NCBI RefSeq assembly: GCF_014839805.1
Contig: NC_051141.1
Coordinates: forward strand, 13,338,777-13,402,776
DNA from: Manduca sexta
Taxonomy: Eukaryota > Arthropoda > Insecta > Lepidoptera > Sphingidae
Direction of reading: 5' to 3'
DNA: 64,000 nt
Below are positions 36,061 through 47,115 of this stretch, piece after piece. The notes beneath the pieces are model-generated. The model did not search any database. It was not told the DNA's origin and worked only from the letters and a program-made list of their open reading frames with translations. Positions within the stretch are counted from its first letter, which is position 1; each line of letters opens with the position of its first letter. The translations under genes were made by a program, and so were the position numbers.

Positions 36061-36467
36061 TGATATTACCACCGTGCCATTTAATATACACGATTGATTG
36101 ATCAAGCCTTTACTATGTCGTCCAGTTACTGTGTTTCTATACATTACATATGTTAACGTTTAGGTTCTCATGTTTCTTGTTTAAACTTATTACTTTTCAA
36201 CTTGTAAAAACAAATTATTTGTGCGAATTTACTACTCGAGGAATACAGAAACTCGCTGAATGTGGAAACGTGTATTTAAAAAAAAATATGTAAATATTAC
36301 ATCGAAAACTATAATACGACGTGAATTATTTTGTCTGACAAATGTCACACCACGGTTTCATATTTTTCTAGTGAATTTCAGGTATCTATTTTGAAATTCA
36401 CTGGCAACAGAAATCGGAGGCTATATCTTTCCCTGAATTAAAAAAAAAAATTATATAGAATTATCGC
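36061..36467. other. Stretch without gene
   Basis: AT-rich unique sequence; nothing recognised. Confidence 0.5.
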
Positions 36468-36640
36468 TAACATCGTGGGGTAGCCTGCATACCTGATAAG
36501 TTCTCTATAACAATTTTTAAGGTGTGTGAAGTTTACCAATCCGCACTAGTCCAGCGTAGTGGACTAAAGACTTTTTCTTCTCAGTAGTAGAGGAGGCCCG
36601 TACCCAACAGTGGGACAGTATATAATACAGGACAAATATT
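36468..36640 (+). mobile_element. SINE family B, 5'-truncated copy
   Basis: It starts AACATCGTGGGG, then GTGTGTGAAGTTTACCAATC, CCGCACTAGTCCAGCG, AGTAGAGGAGGCCCGT and an (ATT)n tail. In order, this matches the 3' half of the complete family-B copy at 37407-37739 (opposite strand). The tRNA head is missing, as expected of 5' truncation during LINE-driven insertion. Confidence 0.75.
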
Positions 36641-37099
36641 ATTATTATTTCTTATGTTTTTTCATTTTTGTCTCAAAGTGTTTAGGATAGGACACTTCGG
36701 TCTGTACAATGAAATCACGGGCCCAGGCCAAATGAGTTTCATGGACTGTTACGGTATGAATATTTAGGTCTTCCTGTAGTAATTTGCGAACCATGCGGCA
36801 TGTATTAGGAATTAGGATTGCAGTTTTCTGCATGGTCATGTATGTGTCAATTATTTTAAGGGATTGGAACAGATGTTTTGGGGGTATTTATTATTATACA
36901 TATTATTAATTATTAAACAAACCACCGTTATATTATTCAATAAATTGCCTCACCTTTTCGCATCCTCTTCCCTCATTAAAAGTTGTAAATTCGCCCATTA
37001 TGTCTCCGGCGATACAGGTACATATGTGACGACAATTACATACCATCAGGTAACACTGCCTATTCGGTTATCTTGTACTTTGAAAACAACTTTATGATA
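36641..37099. other. Stretch without supported gene
   Basis: A 64-codon minus frame (36645-36839) is unusually polar and balanced in composition for this AT-rich DNA (for example RMVRKLLQEDLNIHTV), but I do not recognise it. It ends right at the tail of the neighbouring SINE, so it may be a remnant of an unidentified element. Confidence 0.3.
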
Positions 37100-37166
37100 T
37101 AAAGTCCGTACCGGATATAACGACATTGAAGGGACCACCCGATTGTTATGTCTGATAGTCGTTATG
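37100..37166. mobile_element. Candidate pogo/Tigger-type terminal fragment
   Basis: ACCGGATATAACGACATTG, AAGGGACCACCC, then GTCGTTATG resemble terminal repeats of pogo-like MITEs, with GATATAACGA...GGGACC followed by CGTTAT words. There is one end only, recalled from memory. Confidence 0.3.
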
Positions 37167-37238
37167 GAAGAGAAGAATGATAATTATAAACAATATACAC
37201 GTAACTTCCAAAAGTTAGAGATAGGTGCGATAGGCTTG

Positions 37239-37285
37239 GCATCTCTAGGCATTGTCACGGCAGACCGTCCCATGCATCTCTAGGC
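37239..37285 (+). repeat. Dimeric 35-bp repeat
   Basis: GCATCTCTAGGC occurs exactly at 37239-37250 and 37274-37285, each followed by a similar TGTCACGGCA / TCGTGGCA segment. This is a local tandem duplication with divergence. Confidence 0.6.
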
Positions 37286-37406
37286 TATCGTGGCACTGAA
37301 AGTTTTACTTAAAATCAATTAATGTTTTAGTATAATTATAATTTATTAACATACGGTACAGACCAGTACGTTATCTATTGTTGACCAAAATAAACCTCAA
37401 ATGAAA

Positions 37407-37739
37407 TAATAATATGATAATAATATCAGAGCTGTATTACTTATATACTTGCCCACTGCTGAGCACGGGCCTCCTCTTCTACTGAGAGGGATTAGGCCTT
37501 AGTCCACCACGCTGGCCTAGTGCGGATTGGTAGACTTCACACACCTTCGAAATTCCTATAGAGAACTTCTCAGATGTGCAGGTCTCCTCACGATGTTTTC
37601 CTTCACCGTTAAAGCGAACGATAAATTCACAAAGAATACATACATGATTTTAGAAAAGTCAGAGGTGTGTGCCCTTGGGATTTGAACCTGCGTACATTCG
37701 TTTTGGCAGTCCGTTCTACTAGGCTATCGCTGCTTATCG
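37407..37739 (-). mobile_element. SINE family B, complete copy with 11-bp target-site duplication
   Basis: On the minus strand a tRNA-like head reads AGCGATAGCCTAGTAGAACG (box A region) and AGGTTCAAATCCC (box B). A body with AACATCGTGAGGAGACCTGC and CCGCACTAGGCCAGCGTGG follows, then GGAGGCCCGTGCTCAGCAG, then an AT-rich tail. CTCAAATGAAA at 37396-37406 recurs at 37740-37750 as a perfect target-site duplication, which fixes both ends. The family resembles, from memory, widely distributed noctuid SINEs. Confidence 0.85.
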
Positions 37740-37750
37740 CTCAAATGAAA

Positions 37751-40360
37751 ACCAATTCAAAATACTACTAAAACTAAATCTTATAAGGGGATGCATTACA
37801 ATATAATTATGCCTACTAATATTTCTTAACTAAATATTAATCTTATTATTACAACACTACAACAGGTTTCACTTACACTTATACTTACACACACACACGC
37901 ACACACCCACACGAATACACAAACACACATTCACACTGTACTAATGAATTAAAAACGATAAGTGATAACTAATTTAAAAAAAATATTTACTCCCACAGAT
38001 ATAATATGTTTTATGTATTTTCATTGTATTAATATGAGGAAATTTGTAATTGGCCATATTTTAACACAATGAGATCGCTGTAAATTTCCCAAATAAATAA
38101 ATTAAGACCTAAAGAAGTACAACATCGATTAAGCTTTGCATATTCTAATAGTTACTTAATAAAAGTTCATAATAATACTATAGATGTTACTTAAAGACAA
38201 AGTAGTGATCTATTTTGTCAAACGCCCCCACTTATACTGTCTTGTTTCCTATCTATTAAAATCACTTTGAATATTAATACATAGGAAGGATATGACAGTT
38301 TAACGTTTATTTTATGCTATACCTAATGCTTTCCATGGTATAATCAAAAACATTGTAATACTAATCATCTTGTCAATTTTGTTATTAGCGGTCGACAATA
38401 CTTGCAGTTTATTTCTAATTCATGAAATAAGTGTTTGGTATTGAATTTATTGTATGTTTAATGCATGTTCTTTAATAGAATTTAATAAATTAGTTCGACG
38501 GCATAGCAAATATGTGAGGTGCCGAAATAAGTTTAAACTGCTGGTATAATTTTGATGACCATTCATAGATGCGAAGATCTTGTTGGCCAAACACTACAGC
38601 AAAATAAAAATAGAAAAAAATCATTACGAGATTCTATCGGTACAATTTGGGCCATTTTTAAATATTCAGCCGTGGCAAATATTTGCGCGAGACGTCGACG
38701 GCGCTGGTCGGCAACCGAATCCACCGACCTTCCGCTTTTTGTATTAATTCCTAGTGCCAAACATTATGCTCATCTTAAATTCTTTTACCGAAAACTATAG
38801 AACCACGCCGTATCTAGATAAAAAAAGGATGTCGTCTAGTTTGCCAGCTAATTTGAGTGAGGAAAACGAGGAAAGTCCATCCTGCTGTTTAAAATTAGAT
38901 ACGAAACGGTGATAGATTTTAGGGAGTCCTTTACAGTGGAGTGTAAGTTGACGGAGCGACACATCGTAGCCATCCTCGCATGCATACATAAATATCAATG
39001 CCGCGGAATGCCGGTGCACGAAAACAAAAGAAAAACTATTAAAATAACTTTCCAGCCGGCGCGTTATTAACGTGTATGAATTATTAATTAAAGATAGTTA
39101 ATAATTCATATAAAACCGCGTTATAATTTTTTTCGCCGAACAATAAAATCTCTTTGATCGTTTCATTTTTCTATGTGTATTTTTTTGTAATCGGTATATT
39201 TTACACGCAACATGTTATTAAGGCGCTGTTCGCATTATCAAGATTTAGTTAAATAAATATGCTTCACTAGTTTTAACACGGGGGTTTTGCTTTAGTAGAA
39301 GCATTTTGATTAAGTCACAATTTTGATCTTTGAATCTAAAAACGTTTCGTTGTACGCTTTGTATTGGAAACACGTGTTGTAAGTAATTACTAATCGGTTT
39401 AGATGCTAAACAACACTAAAACACCGATTTCGGTTTAACGTATTTACGTTTATAGTTTTAGGTTGTGAATGATTGAAGTTAAAATAGCCTATTTTAAAAT
39501 ACGTTCGCTCACTCAAAATATCGTCACAGTGAATATTCTATTCTGTGTCTACTGGATGAAAGCTTTTATACATAACTCTGTTTTATTTTAAGAGGAAAAA
39601 ACTTTGTGGGAACTGTGGTCTGTTATTTGAAGAAATAATTACACTTAAGGGGCACCGTAGATACTTTTTATAAAATGACAATTATATGAGACAATATGAA
39701 GATGATAATATAATTTATACTCTTATAATACCTTCTTATTAAATATTAACAGCATATCAGATAAAAAATATTAAATGTTACAGCACAATGGTCAGAGTTG
39801 CGATTTAAACTTGTACTAAGTAAGGTTTCTATTCAAGTGAATGATAAAAATAACACTCACCGCTTTTTTGCGTTGTAAGCAAATTATTAAAATAGGAATT
39901 GTTTTTAGACATTGGTATTAAATATGATATTAGTGTGGTTAGGTGAATGATGTTTTTAATTGATGTGGATGAATTTCTTACATTAGCAGTTTGTTATGAT
40001 ATATAACGTATCATTACAGCCTTAGGATTGCGGTTTAATTTTATTCCACTTAATGCCATAAACCCATATAAATTAAACGTATGGGAAGCGTATAGTAGAA
40101 TGATTAGAGTTATGATGTCACAGATTTTGGAAATAAAATGTACAGTCGGCAAGAAAATGGAAAATTTATACAATTTAATTTTTAAACGTTCCTGTTGTTT
40201 ATAAGGATCAAAAGACTTTATTGGACGATTAGAAATTCAAGTACTTTTAAGGTCAGATATTTTAAGTAACTTATGTCATACATTTTGTAGGAAATAGAAC
40301 TCCAATGCATTTTTAAACAAAACAAAATTTTAAATTCAATTTCGCTAAATCTCCAAAACT
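37751..40360. other. Stretch without supported gene; CA-rich run at 37880-37935
   Basis: An interrupted (CA)n run lies at about 37880-37935. At 38829 an ATG in fair context opens a 27-codon polar frame (MSSSLPANLSEENEESPS) ending at 38912; it is unrecognised. Frames on both strands at 38552-38800 overlap a CpG-rich islet near 38690. The rest is AT-rich. Confidence 0.45.
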
Positions 40361-40411
40361 TCCTCATCTACTACTAACAGGGTTTAAGCCTCAGTCCACC
40401 AATCCCTTTCG
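40361..40411 (-). repeat. Small SINE family B fragment
   Basis: CTTCCTCATCTACTACTAAC then GGTTTAAGCCTCAGTCCACC matches the reversed word order of family B (GTGGACTAAGGCCTAA followed by CTCAGTAGAAGAGGAGG). About 50 bp remain. Confidence 0.55.
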
Positions 40412-42226
40412 TGGTTCGGTGTTTACATATAGCATGTTCTTCCGGCAAAAGCATAAAAAAAATTACATCCCACAAACAAGAATAAGACATTAAGTGGACA
40501 CAAGTCTGTCAACACTGAAGCTAAACGAAGAGGCGGTACGGGGGTTAATGATAATCCTATTGGGTATTTTCGAAACCTCTATCTTCCCCTCTCTACTATT
40601 TAGTGCCGAGTACTTATTGAGTTTAATTGAACCGCTGTAACGTTTATGTAACAACGGACAAGGTCGAATAGATAATTGGGAAGCAATAGATAATATGTAG
40701 ACGAATATATTATTTTATTTAATTTGGATAAGGGACTCATAGCTGCAATTAATTATAAATTATTTTAATACCACCATTCTTGTTTTTTTTAGTAGTAAAA
40801 ACAATAATTCATTTTCTAATCTATATTTACTACACAATAAAGATGACAATAATGCTTGTCATCTAAGATTGCAGTAGCACCCACTCACCCACTTAAAGTA
40901 ATACTTCAGTCGGATAAACTGGTGTTGTATTTACTCCACTTACCTAGCATTTGTCTGGCATGAGCCACAAGGATGCAGTTGAACATGTTCAAGTGTCACG
41001 CACAATAATTATCGTGGTCATACATTGGCATCCACTTACGCGGCGAGGCATTGAGGGCTGGTAGACAACTTCGTCAATTTCACGGGTGGTCCGTCTACGT
41101 AATCGTTTCGTTTGGCATTGATTGGTGACACAACTAGTCAGGTTTTGGAGCTGTTCGGCCTTCACTTACCCTGGTATATAGATAAGCCAACACTTAGGCG
41201 AGTTAGGGAGGTATTGGACTGTATACTACTATGTATTTGATTTTCTACAAAGATCTGGATGCGGCATAACATCAAGCAACTCACGAGGAATATTGTCCGC
41301 TAAACGGTTATTAACTTAAGACTGTCGCATTGCCCGATGATCGAATACAAGACCTTAAGTATTAAGATTCATTTTAATAACACTTCAAGTGATATCGTAT
41401 ATGAAAACCTTTTTGAGTATTATGATAGCGGCGTACACAAAAATGTGACGCTCTCCCACCATTTTATATTAAAAACGATTTGTCATGACGCGTGCCCACG
41501 TATTTTTTTCAACAAATAAACAAATTGTTACGTATTTGTAACAATATTTAGGTCGTTTTTACGATTTTTTTTCTGTCGATTATAATCTTTATGACGTTTG
41601 TTTGATTTTAAGAACACGTAGTTCTTTATAATAAAGCCATCGAAATACTATAATATACTGAATATATGATAAAATTAAAGAATAAAAAATGTTATGTATA
41701 TCCACTTGCTTAATTACTGAATCCTGCCAAAATACATTGTTTACACTTTTCAGACGGCCGGGTGGTAATACTAGTTTATGATAAGATAGCAATTCTGTAT
41801 CATAGCATAAACTCATTTTCATAAAAAAGGTGTCAAATTTATATTTAGCATCAATCATCCACGAGCTGACATTAAATTTCACTAAAATTCTTTGTATTTT
41901 AAATATCTAATAGTAATGGTATAATTTTGTATGCACTGAAAGTGGGTCAAGAATACAAAAATATAAATACATCATAGATTGGAATAAATTTGACAGCTAA
42001 TAAAAGTCTCGTCTGTATAGCCAGAAACAGTATTTTCCATAATTAATGCAATTCGTACTATTTTTACCGAGTCTAGAATCGGCACTATTTTTTTTTGTTT
42101 CTCATTATCGTGAAAGATACCTTAAAATTGTAATTGTTTTAAATGATTATCTAAATTGTAATTATAATAGAAATTAACAACAAATTGTTTCCTTAAATGA
42201 ATACAACTTTTATTTGAAAGAAAGTT
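40412..42226. other. Stretch without supported gene
   Basis: A GC-richer block at 40930-41220 stands out and contains near-open frames on both strands, but no domain is recognised. It may be an old transposase remnant. On the minus strand GCTAG/GTAAGTGG near 40950 is donor-like. The rest is AT-rich. Confidence 0.4.
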
Positions 42227-42245
42227 ACACACACACACACACACA
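42227..42245. repeat. (AC)n microsatellite at the SINE tail
   Basis: A pure AC run of 19 bp directly borders the SINE tail, in the position of the tetranucleotide tail of the 14.4-kb copy. Confidence 0.8.
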
Positions 42246-42512
42246 TCGTCACGCATTTATCCCCGGTGTATGCAGAGGTGCAACCAATGCACCCACTTTT
42301 CGCCAAGTGTGTTACGTCCCATGATATGATATATATGTGTGCGAGCCTATCGCCATATCGGGCATAGATTCCAGACTTTGGGCTGATACTGAGAAGAATA
42401 ACCCAAATATCACTTTGCCCGACCCGGGATTTGAACCCAGGAGTTCAGAGCGCTGTCGTACCGCGGTGGCGTAGTTGTACCGCATGCAGTACAACTACGC
42501 CACCGAGCAGTC
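42246..42512 (-). mobile_element. SINE family A, copy with inverted duplication of its promoter head
   Basis: The minus strand has the family-A order: box A GGTGGCGTAGTTG, box B GGGTTCAAATCCC, then the same body as the copy at 14.4 kb, ending in the AC run. Between head and box B, CGGTGGCGTAGTTGTAC (42464-42480) is repeated in reverse as its exact complement at 42489-42505. Box A is thus present on both strands of a 42-bp palindrome. The normal 14.4-kb copy lacks this extra arm. No target duplication is clear. Confidence 0.85.
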
Positions 42513-44366
42513 ATAGTAAAAAAATAATTGAATGAAAATCGCAATCCGTAGATGTACATTTTTTCAATAAATGAAAACTATGCTTAACAGCACCGTAGTG
42601 TCCCGTCGACGTGTGACACGCCGAGCGACTGAAAAAGGTATAAATTTAAAACGAATATAATAAAAGCGATAGGTTGTAACACGTTCAATTTAACGTGCGC
42701 TGTCGAATGCTCATCAATATGTCGGCTCGCACTGCTGAAATGATGAATTAAATTCTCATGGAAATCCCGTTTGATAGACGTAAAACACAGTGGTGGAAAT
42801 TCAATTAAAATATCAATAGGTGTCGATTGAACGGGTGACGTCGAGAGTGCCACGTTTGGTGTAGCTGCAGTGCCGTGGTCCCATGCTTACGTATGCGAAA
42901 GTTAGCGTTGTCATGGCCACCAGAGGCGGAGGGGCTGTCATTATAACGTACCTCATTCATCCACGGACATATTTTTTTAATTAATGTGCCCCATGATTTT
43001 GCAATCTCAATTTTGAGGGCGAAATGAAAATCAATCTTCCATTTCCAAAAATTAATGATTTCCAACGCAGGGTCCAAGTCCGAAAAACAGTTCTGAATTG
43101 GTAGCTTAATTCCGTCAACATTTATTGTCGTTGGGATTAGGTTATTGTATTTAAATAAGATATAATTGTTGTTTTATGTCTTATACAATGGCGACCAATG
43201 TCTGTCAAAAACATTAAAGAAATACAAACATACATGCACATTGCGCACACCTCTATCCCATAGTTATTGTCTTACTATTATCTTTTTTTTTGTAATTTAT
43301 CCCATTTAATTACCGTTAACAATTCTGTGTGGGAAGCTTAAGCTGTCGCTGGTTTTGCCACCTACTCACTTACTTCTTAATTATTTTTTATACTTATCAA
43401 CTGTGAACTCTTATATTTTTTATATTTATAAAAATGGATCCCTATCGCTATGGATTGATAGCAGTGCCCATCCCACTCTATATGGTAATTGTATTTTTGC
43501 CCATGATAAAAAAAAATGTTAAGAGCTACTACACTAAACCCAAATTCATCCCGCCGTAGGCCTGTATAATTTACAACAGTATTAAATTTAAATGAAAATA
43601 ATATGTGGGTACGATACAAATTGTTTATACAACTCTATCAGTTTATTTACAAAGTTCGTAAAACATAAACTCATATAGGAATAAATACTCTAATACAAAA
43701 TCAACATCTCAGACCCACATGATTCGTGTAATAATCGTAGAACTTCAAGTAAATCGTCTATATTTAAATTTTCAATTACATTTATATTTATTTATTAGAA
43801 TCGGTTTGTAGTTATTGTTGCACATTGAATGCTACGTAATATTCATTCCCCGACCAGGATTATAGTATCTTTAGCTATTCAGTTTTGTTTGTCTTTACAT
43901 GCAGTATACTTAATATTTACTTCACCTTGAAGAATGCACGAATTCCCTACTTTCATTCCATTTACTACGTAGCAGTGATCACCAGAAATATAGTTTGCGT
44001 ATTATTATTAAATTACTCTAAGCACTAACACAGCATGGAATAAAGATAGCAGGAAAGTCAAAGGAAGGAAATGTCACACATCTTTTATTTTATCATCACA
44101 AGGTCCTTATTGAGTGTCAACATTTTTGTACACACACCACATTGAACGTCTTGCACCGCGGGATTGCGCGACAGGTCAATGATTACCGTCGCCATAATCC
44201 CATTTATACGGAATTTTAAAAATATTTTTTTATAATTACAACCGTCAGATGTTCAATATTTAACAAATTTGCCAGATTTACAAATAGGTGCCAAAGCTTA
44301 TACATGAACAAAAATGTACATCGGTGCATACAGTAGTGTGGGTAGAGGCGGGGTGCAGCGGGTGAA
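42513..44366. other. Stretch without supported gene
   Basis: Minus frames at 42584-42853 and 42805-43077 (89 and 90 codons, overlapping in different frames) are unrecognised. The remainder is AT-rich. Confidence 0.4.
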
Positions 44367-44413
44367 AATGCCGGACAGTGTACACTGACTGCCGCGTTAA
44401 CACTGCCGGCATT
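44367..44413. repeat. GC-rich 14-bp inverted repeat with 18-nt loop
   Basis: AATGCCGGACAGTGT (44367-44381) pairs with ACACTGCCGGCATT (44400-44413) through 14 base pairs and one bulged A. At 47 nt it is short for a pre-microRNA; outward pairing beyond the stem is poor. Confidence 0.7.
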
Positions 44414-45160
44414 ATTCTGCACAAATGTGCGACCGCGTAAAAACCGTTTAATTGGCTGGTGTGTTCGCGCAATGTGGATCATTCGCAATCACAACGCTAC
44501 AACTACATGCGTCACAGTGAGGGCTCGTGTCGATAGTTGACAATCGATACATTTTGTTGTCAATTTGTACTTTTCGTTTCATTAGAATTCGTTAAATGAT
44601 GAATACTTGTCTATAATGTCAACGCCACGATAGTTGACAGTGCTTGTAGTTAATTTCACAGTTTCCCTATACTAGTAGCCATTTTTTTAAACAATTAGGA
44701 TCAATTAATGATTCTACTTTACTCTTGCGTCGAACTAGTACTTTAACAAAAAAGTAGTTGGTCGATTAACCGACCAAAATATATATAAGTACTGATGAGG
44801 GAATCCACAATTCTGAATGGGCAATAGCATTAATAATAGCTTATGATGTTCACCACGCGATTTTAAAATTGTAGGCAGGTTTGAGTTTATTGTCCAGTTT
44901 ATAATTAAAAGTCTATAGTCTTAATATAAACATTTAAAAATTTACTATGTTTTACTGCCGTAGCGAACAAATTGCAGTTTAAAACCATCTAAACTTAATT
45001 ACCTTTTGATACGAAATAGTAATGCAGATTTATGACTAATTACGTACTATGAATCAAAAAGAACCTATATTTTCCAGCACAATGAAAAAACAACTTCCGC
45101 CGGCAATCATCGGTGTTTTGGAACGTTTGGAAACTTTATCACGGCTATCGATCAGCGCAG
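44414..45160. other. Stretch without gene
   Basis: AT-rich unique sequence leading into the CpG island; nothing recognised. Confidence 0.5.
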
Positions 45161-45400
45161 ATAGTGCGCGGGTACAACAGGTGTGTCTGGTCGCATCACT
45201 AAAGTCACACGGCGCACGTAAAAATAGTGCCAAATCTGGCAACCTGTTAGCCGGCCCGATGACAGCGCGGTGCGGTCGCGCGTCGGTCCGCGGTCGACGC
45301 GGCCCGCTGCCGCGAGCGCGACCCACCGCGGGACTTCAGCCCGCGTCTCGTCCACTCGCGGATAAACGATATTGTTAAAACTAGTTCGATTTTCGAATGG
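45161..45400. promoter_or_regulatory. CpG island
   Basis: About 240 bp dense in CpG (GCGGTGCGGTCGCGCGTCGG, CCGCGGTCGACGCGGCCCGC). Frames stay open on both strands over the same bases (45049-45378 +, 45054-45326 -, 45152-45415 -). That is the GC effect, so none is called a gene. A promoter, first exon or other CpG element is possible. Confidence 0.35.
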
Positions 45401-46843
45401 GGCGAACGCAACCATTTAATTGTGCGTTGATACAAGGATGTTTTTTTTGTACATGTCAGCCGGCAATTCATTTATTTGACAATTAGTTATTATGAAACTT
45501 TGACAATGAATTATATCTATTTCAAATTAGGTTCTTCTTGACAGGATCCTACAGTGCTTTTAGACTGAAAGAGGCTAAGATAACTGGTTTGCAAAACTAA
45601 AAGTTTCGTTCACTTTAATCCCATCTTCAAGGGTAATAACATTAGAAAAGGTGTGTCGACGATTCCGCCTGCAGTAATATTATTGTACATAATCTCATTT
45701 TCTCAATTAGACACATAGAACGATCTCGTACGGGTTATCACTTAACATAAACATTTTCAATACATTTTTATATCATAGAAATAATTCTTTCAAGACAACT
45801 ATCCTGCTTGCCATATTATTAAGATTGGGTGTATAAAACTGGACGATGTTGGTAAATGCAAATTTTCCACGGGCGTCCATTAGCACGGTCGAGAGCGAGA
45901 GCTACTGTCGGCACTGAGTGAAATACTAAACAACCGCATGGTACAGAAATGAGTACCAAATTAACACTGTTTATTATCACTCACAAAAAGACCATTGTAG
46001 CTTTTATTCTGACTAAACTGTCGTGTAAACACAGGTGTCGGTGGCGCATAGGTCTGGGAAGCGACTGAAGAATTCAGTGTCGACACAGCGACGAGAGTCA
46101 ACGCCCGCGCTTGTATGCCGTGATAAACAATTGACAATCACAATATATACTTTGCGTTCTCCAATGTCTCGACGAAGCGTGTTTGATCCCGCGTTTAGAC
46201 ACAATTTTGTCCCGTGTATTATTCGGCTTTGTTGTTGTAGTATAAATTTGCTTTGACGTTAGTACTGATACCAAATCTAACTCCGTAAATGACGTACGAA
46301 GCATCGCCATCTGCATATTAACAAACATCAACACCACTATAAATAGCACACCATAAGTAAAGAAAAATGTCAATGTAGGAATTATCCGAAACGATGATGG
46401 TCGTCCGAAATCAATGCACATACATCAAACTAACCCCTTCGACACTAGAAAGCACCAGAGCGCGCTTCTAGAAATTTGATTATGTCCGATACCGTTAGCC
46501 ATGTCATTGACTTGAATTTCAATTAGAACAAATTACCAAGGGATACGGAGCATCAAACTTGATTTGGTAACGCAGCCATAGCCAAGCCACCACCGAGAGC
46601 TGCGAAATCACATGATCTGCTGTTATAGACAAATGAATATTATTAGGTATATCTATGCACCTAAAAGTTTCAAAAAAATACACATTTGTATTTTTGTTAC
46701 CACGTGTTTGGTTGAGAATTGTTGATACACATTAATATTATAAATTTATAGTTACTTAATTTGTCTTAAGAATGTGATCATAATTTAATTAAGACACAAG
46801 GATGCATTTGTGAGTTTCAACCTGTAACTATTATTTCACATGA
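45401..46843. other. Stretch without supported gene
   Basis: A small CpG-rich segment lies at 45870-45920 and another at 46030-46120. Overlapping frames on both strands at 46013-46421 are unrecognised. Confidence 0.45.
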
Positions 46844-46876
46844 TCTATCAACTTTTCTTCGCAGAAGGTTGATAGA
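46844..46876. repeat. 33-nt hairpin
   Basis: TCTATCAAC (46844) pairs with GTTGATAGA (46868). Inside, CTTC and GAAG pair around a GCA loop. The same interval contains CTTTTCTTCGCAG, an acceptor-like sequence that the fold would hide. Confidence 0.55.
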
Positions 46877-46985
46877 TTGTGAGTATATTGCTACGTGAGC
46901 TAATTAAAATCAACAAAACATTTACTAAATGAAGTTACTTGTTGAGCACAGTTGAAGTGCACTTAGTAGCTCGCAGGTACATCCT
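46877..46985. other. Short stretch without gene
   Basis: Unique sequence between the hairpin and a GC patch. Confidence 0.5.
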
Positions 46986-47115
46986 CTCTTCCGCTAGATC
47001 GGGTGCTATAATATTAGCTGCCTCTATCCCGCCGCCGTCCTGCCTATTACGCCAATGTCGGTCCATCACTTACGCTACGCCGGTGGCCTGCACTGAGACC
47101 GACCACGTATAAAAC
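46986..47115. promoter_or_regulatory. GC-rich patch
   Basis: CCCGCCGCCGTCCTGCC and CTACGCCGGTGGCCTGC mark a block of about 130 bp richer in GC than its flanks; no coding signal. CGTATAAAACG just downstream (about 47106) is TATA-like. Confidence 0.25.

Noticed and set aside
40930..41280. GC-richer block that looked like an old transposase
   Set aside because: Translation on both strands gave no motif I could tie to a named transposase family.
45049..45415. Long overlapping frames on both strands (up to 109 codons)
   Set aside because: Stop codons are rare in GC-rich DNA. All frames overlap the same CpG block and none has a recognisable domain.
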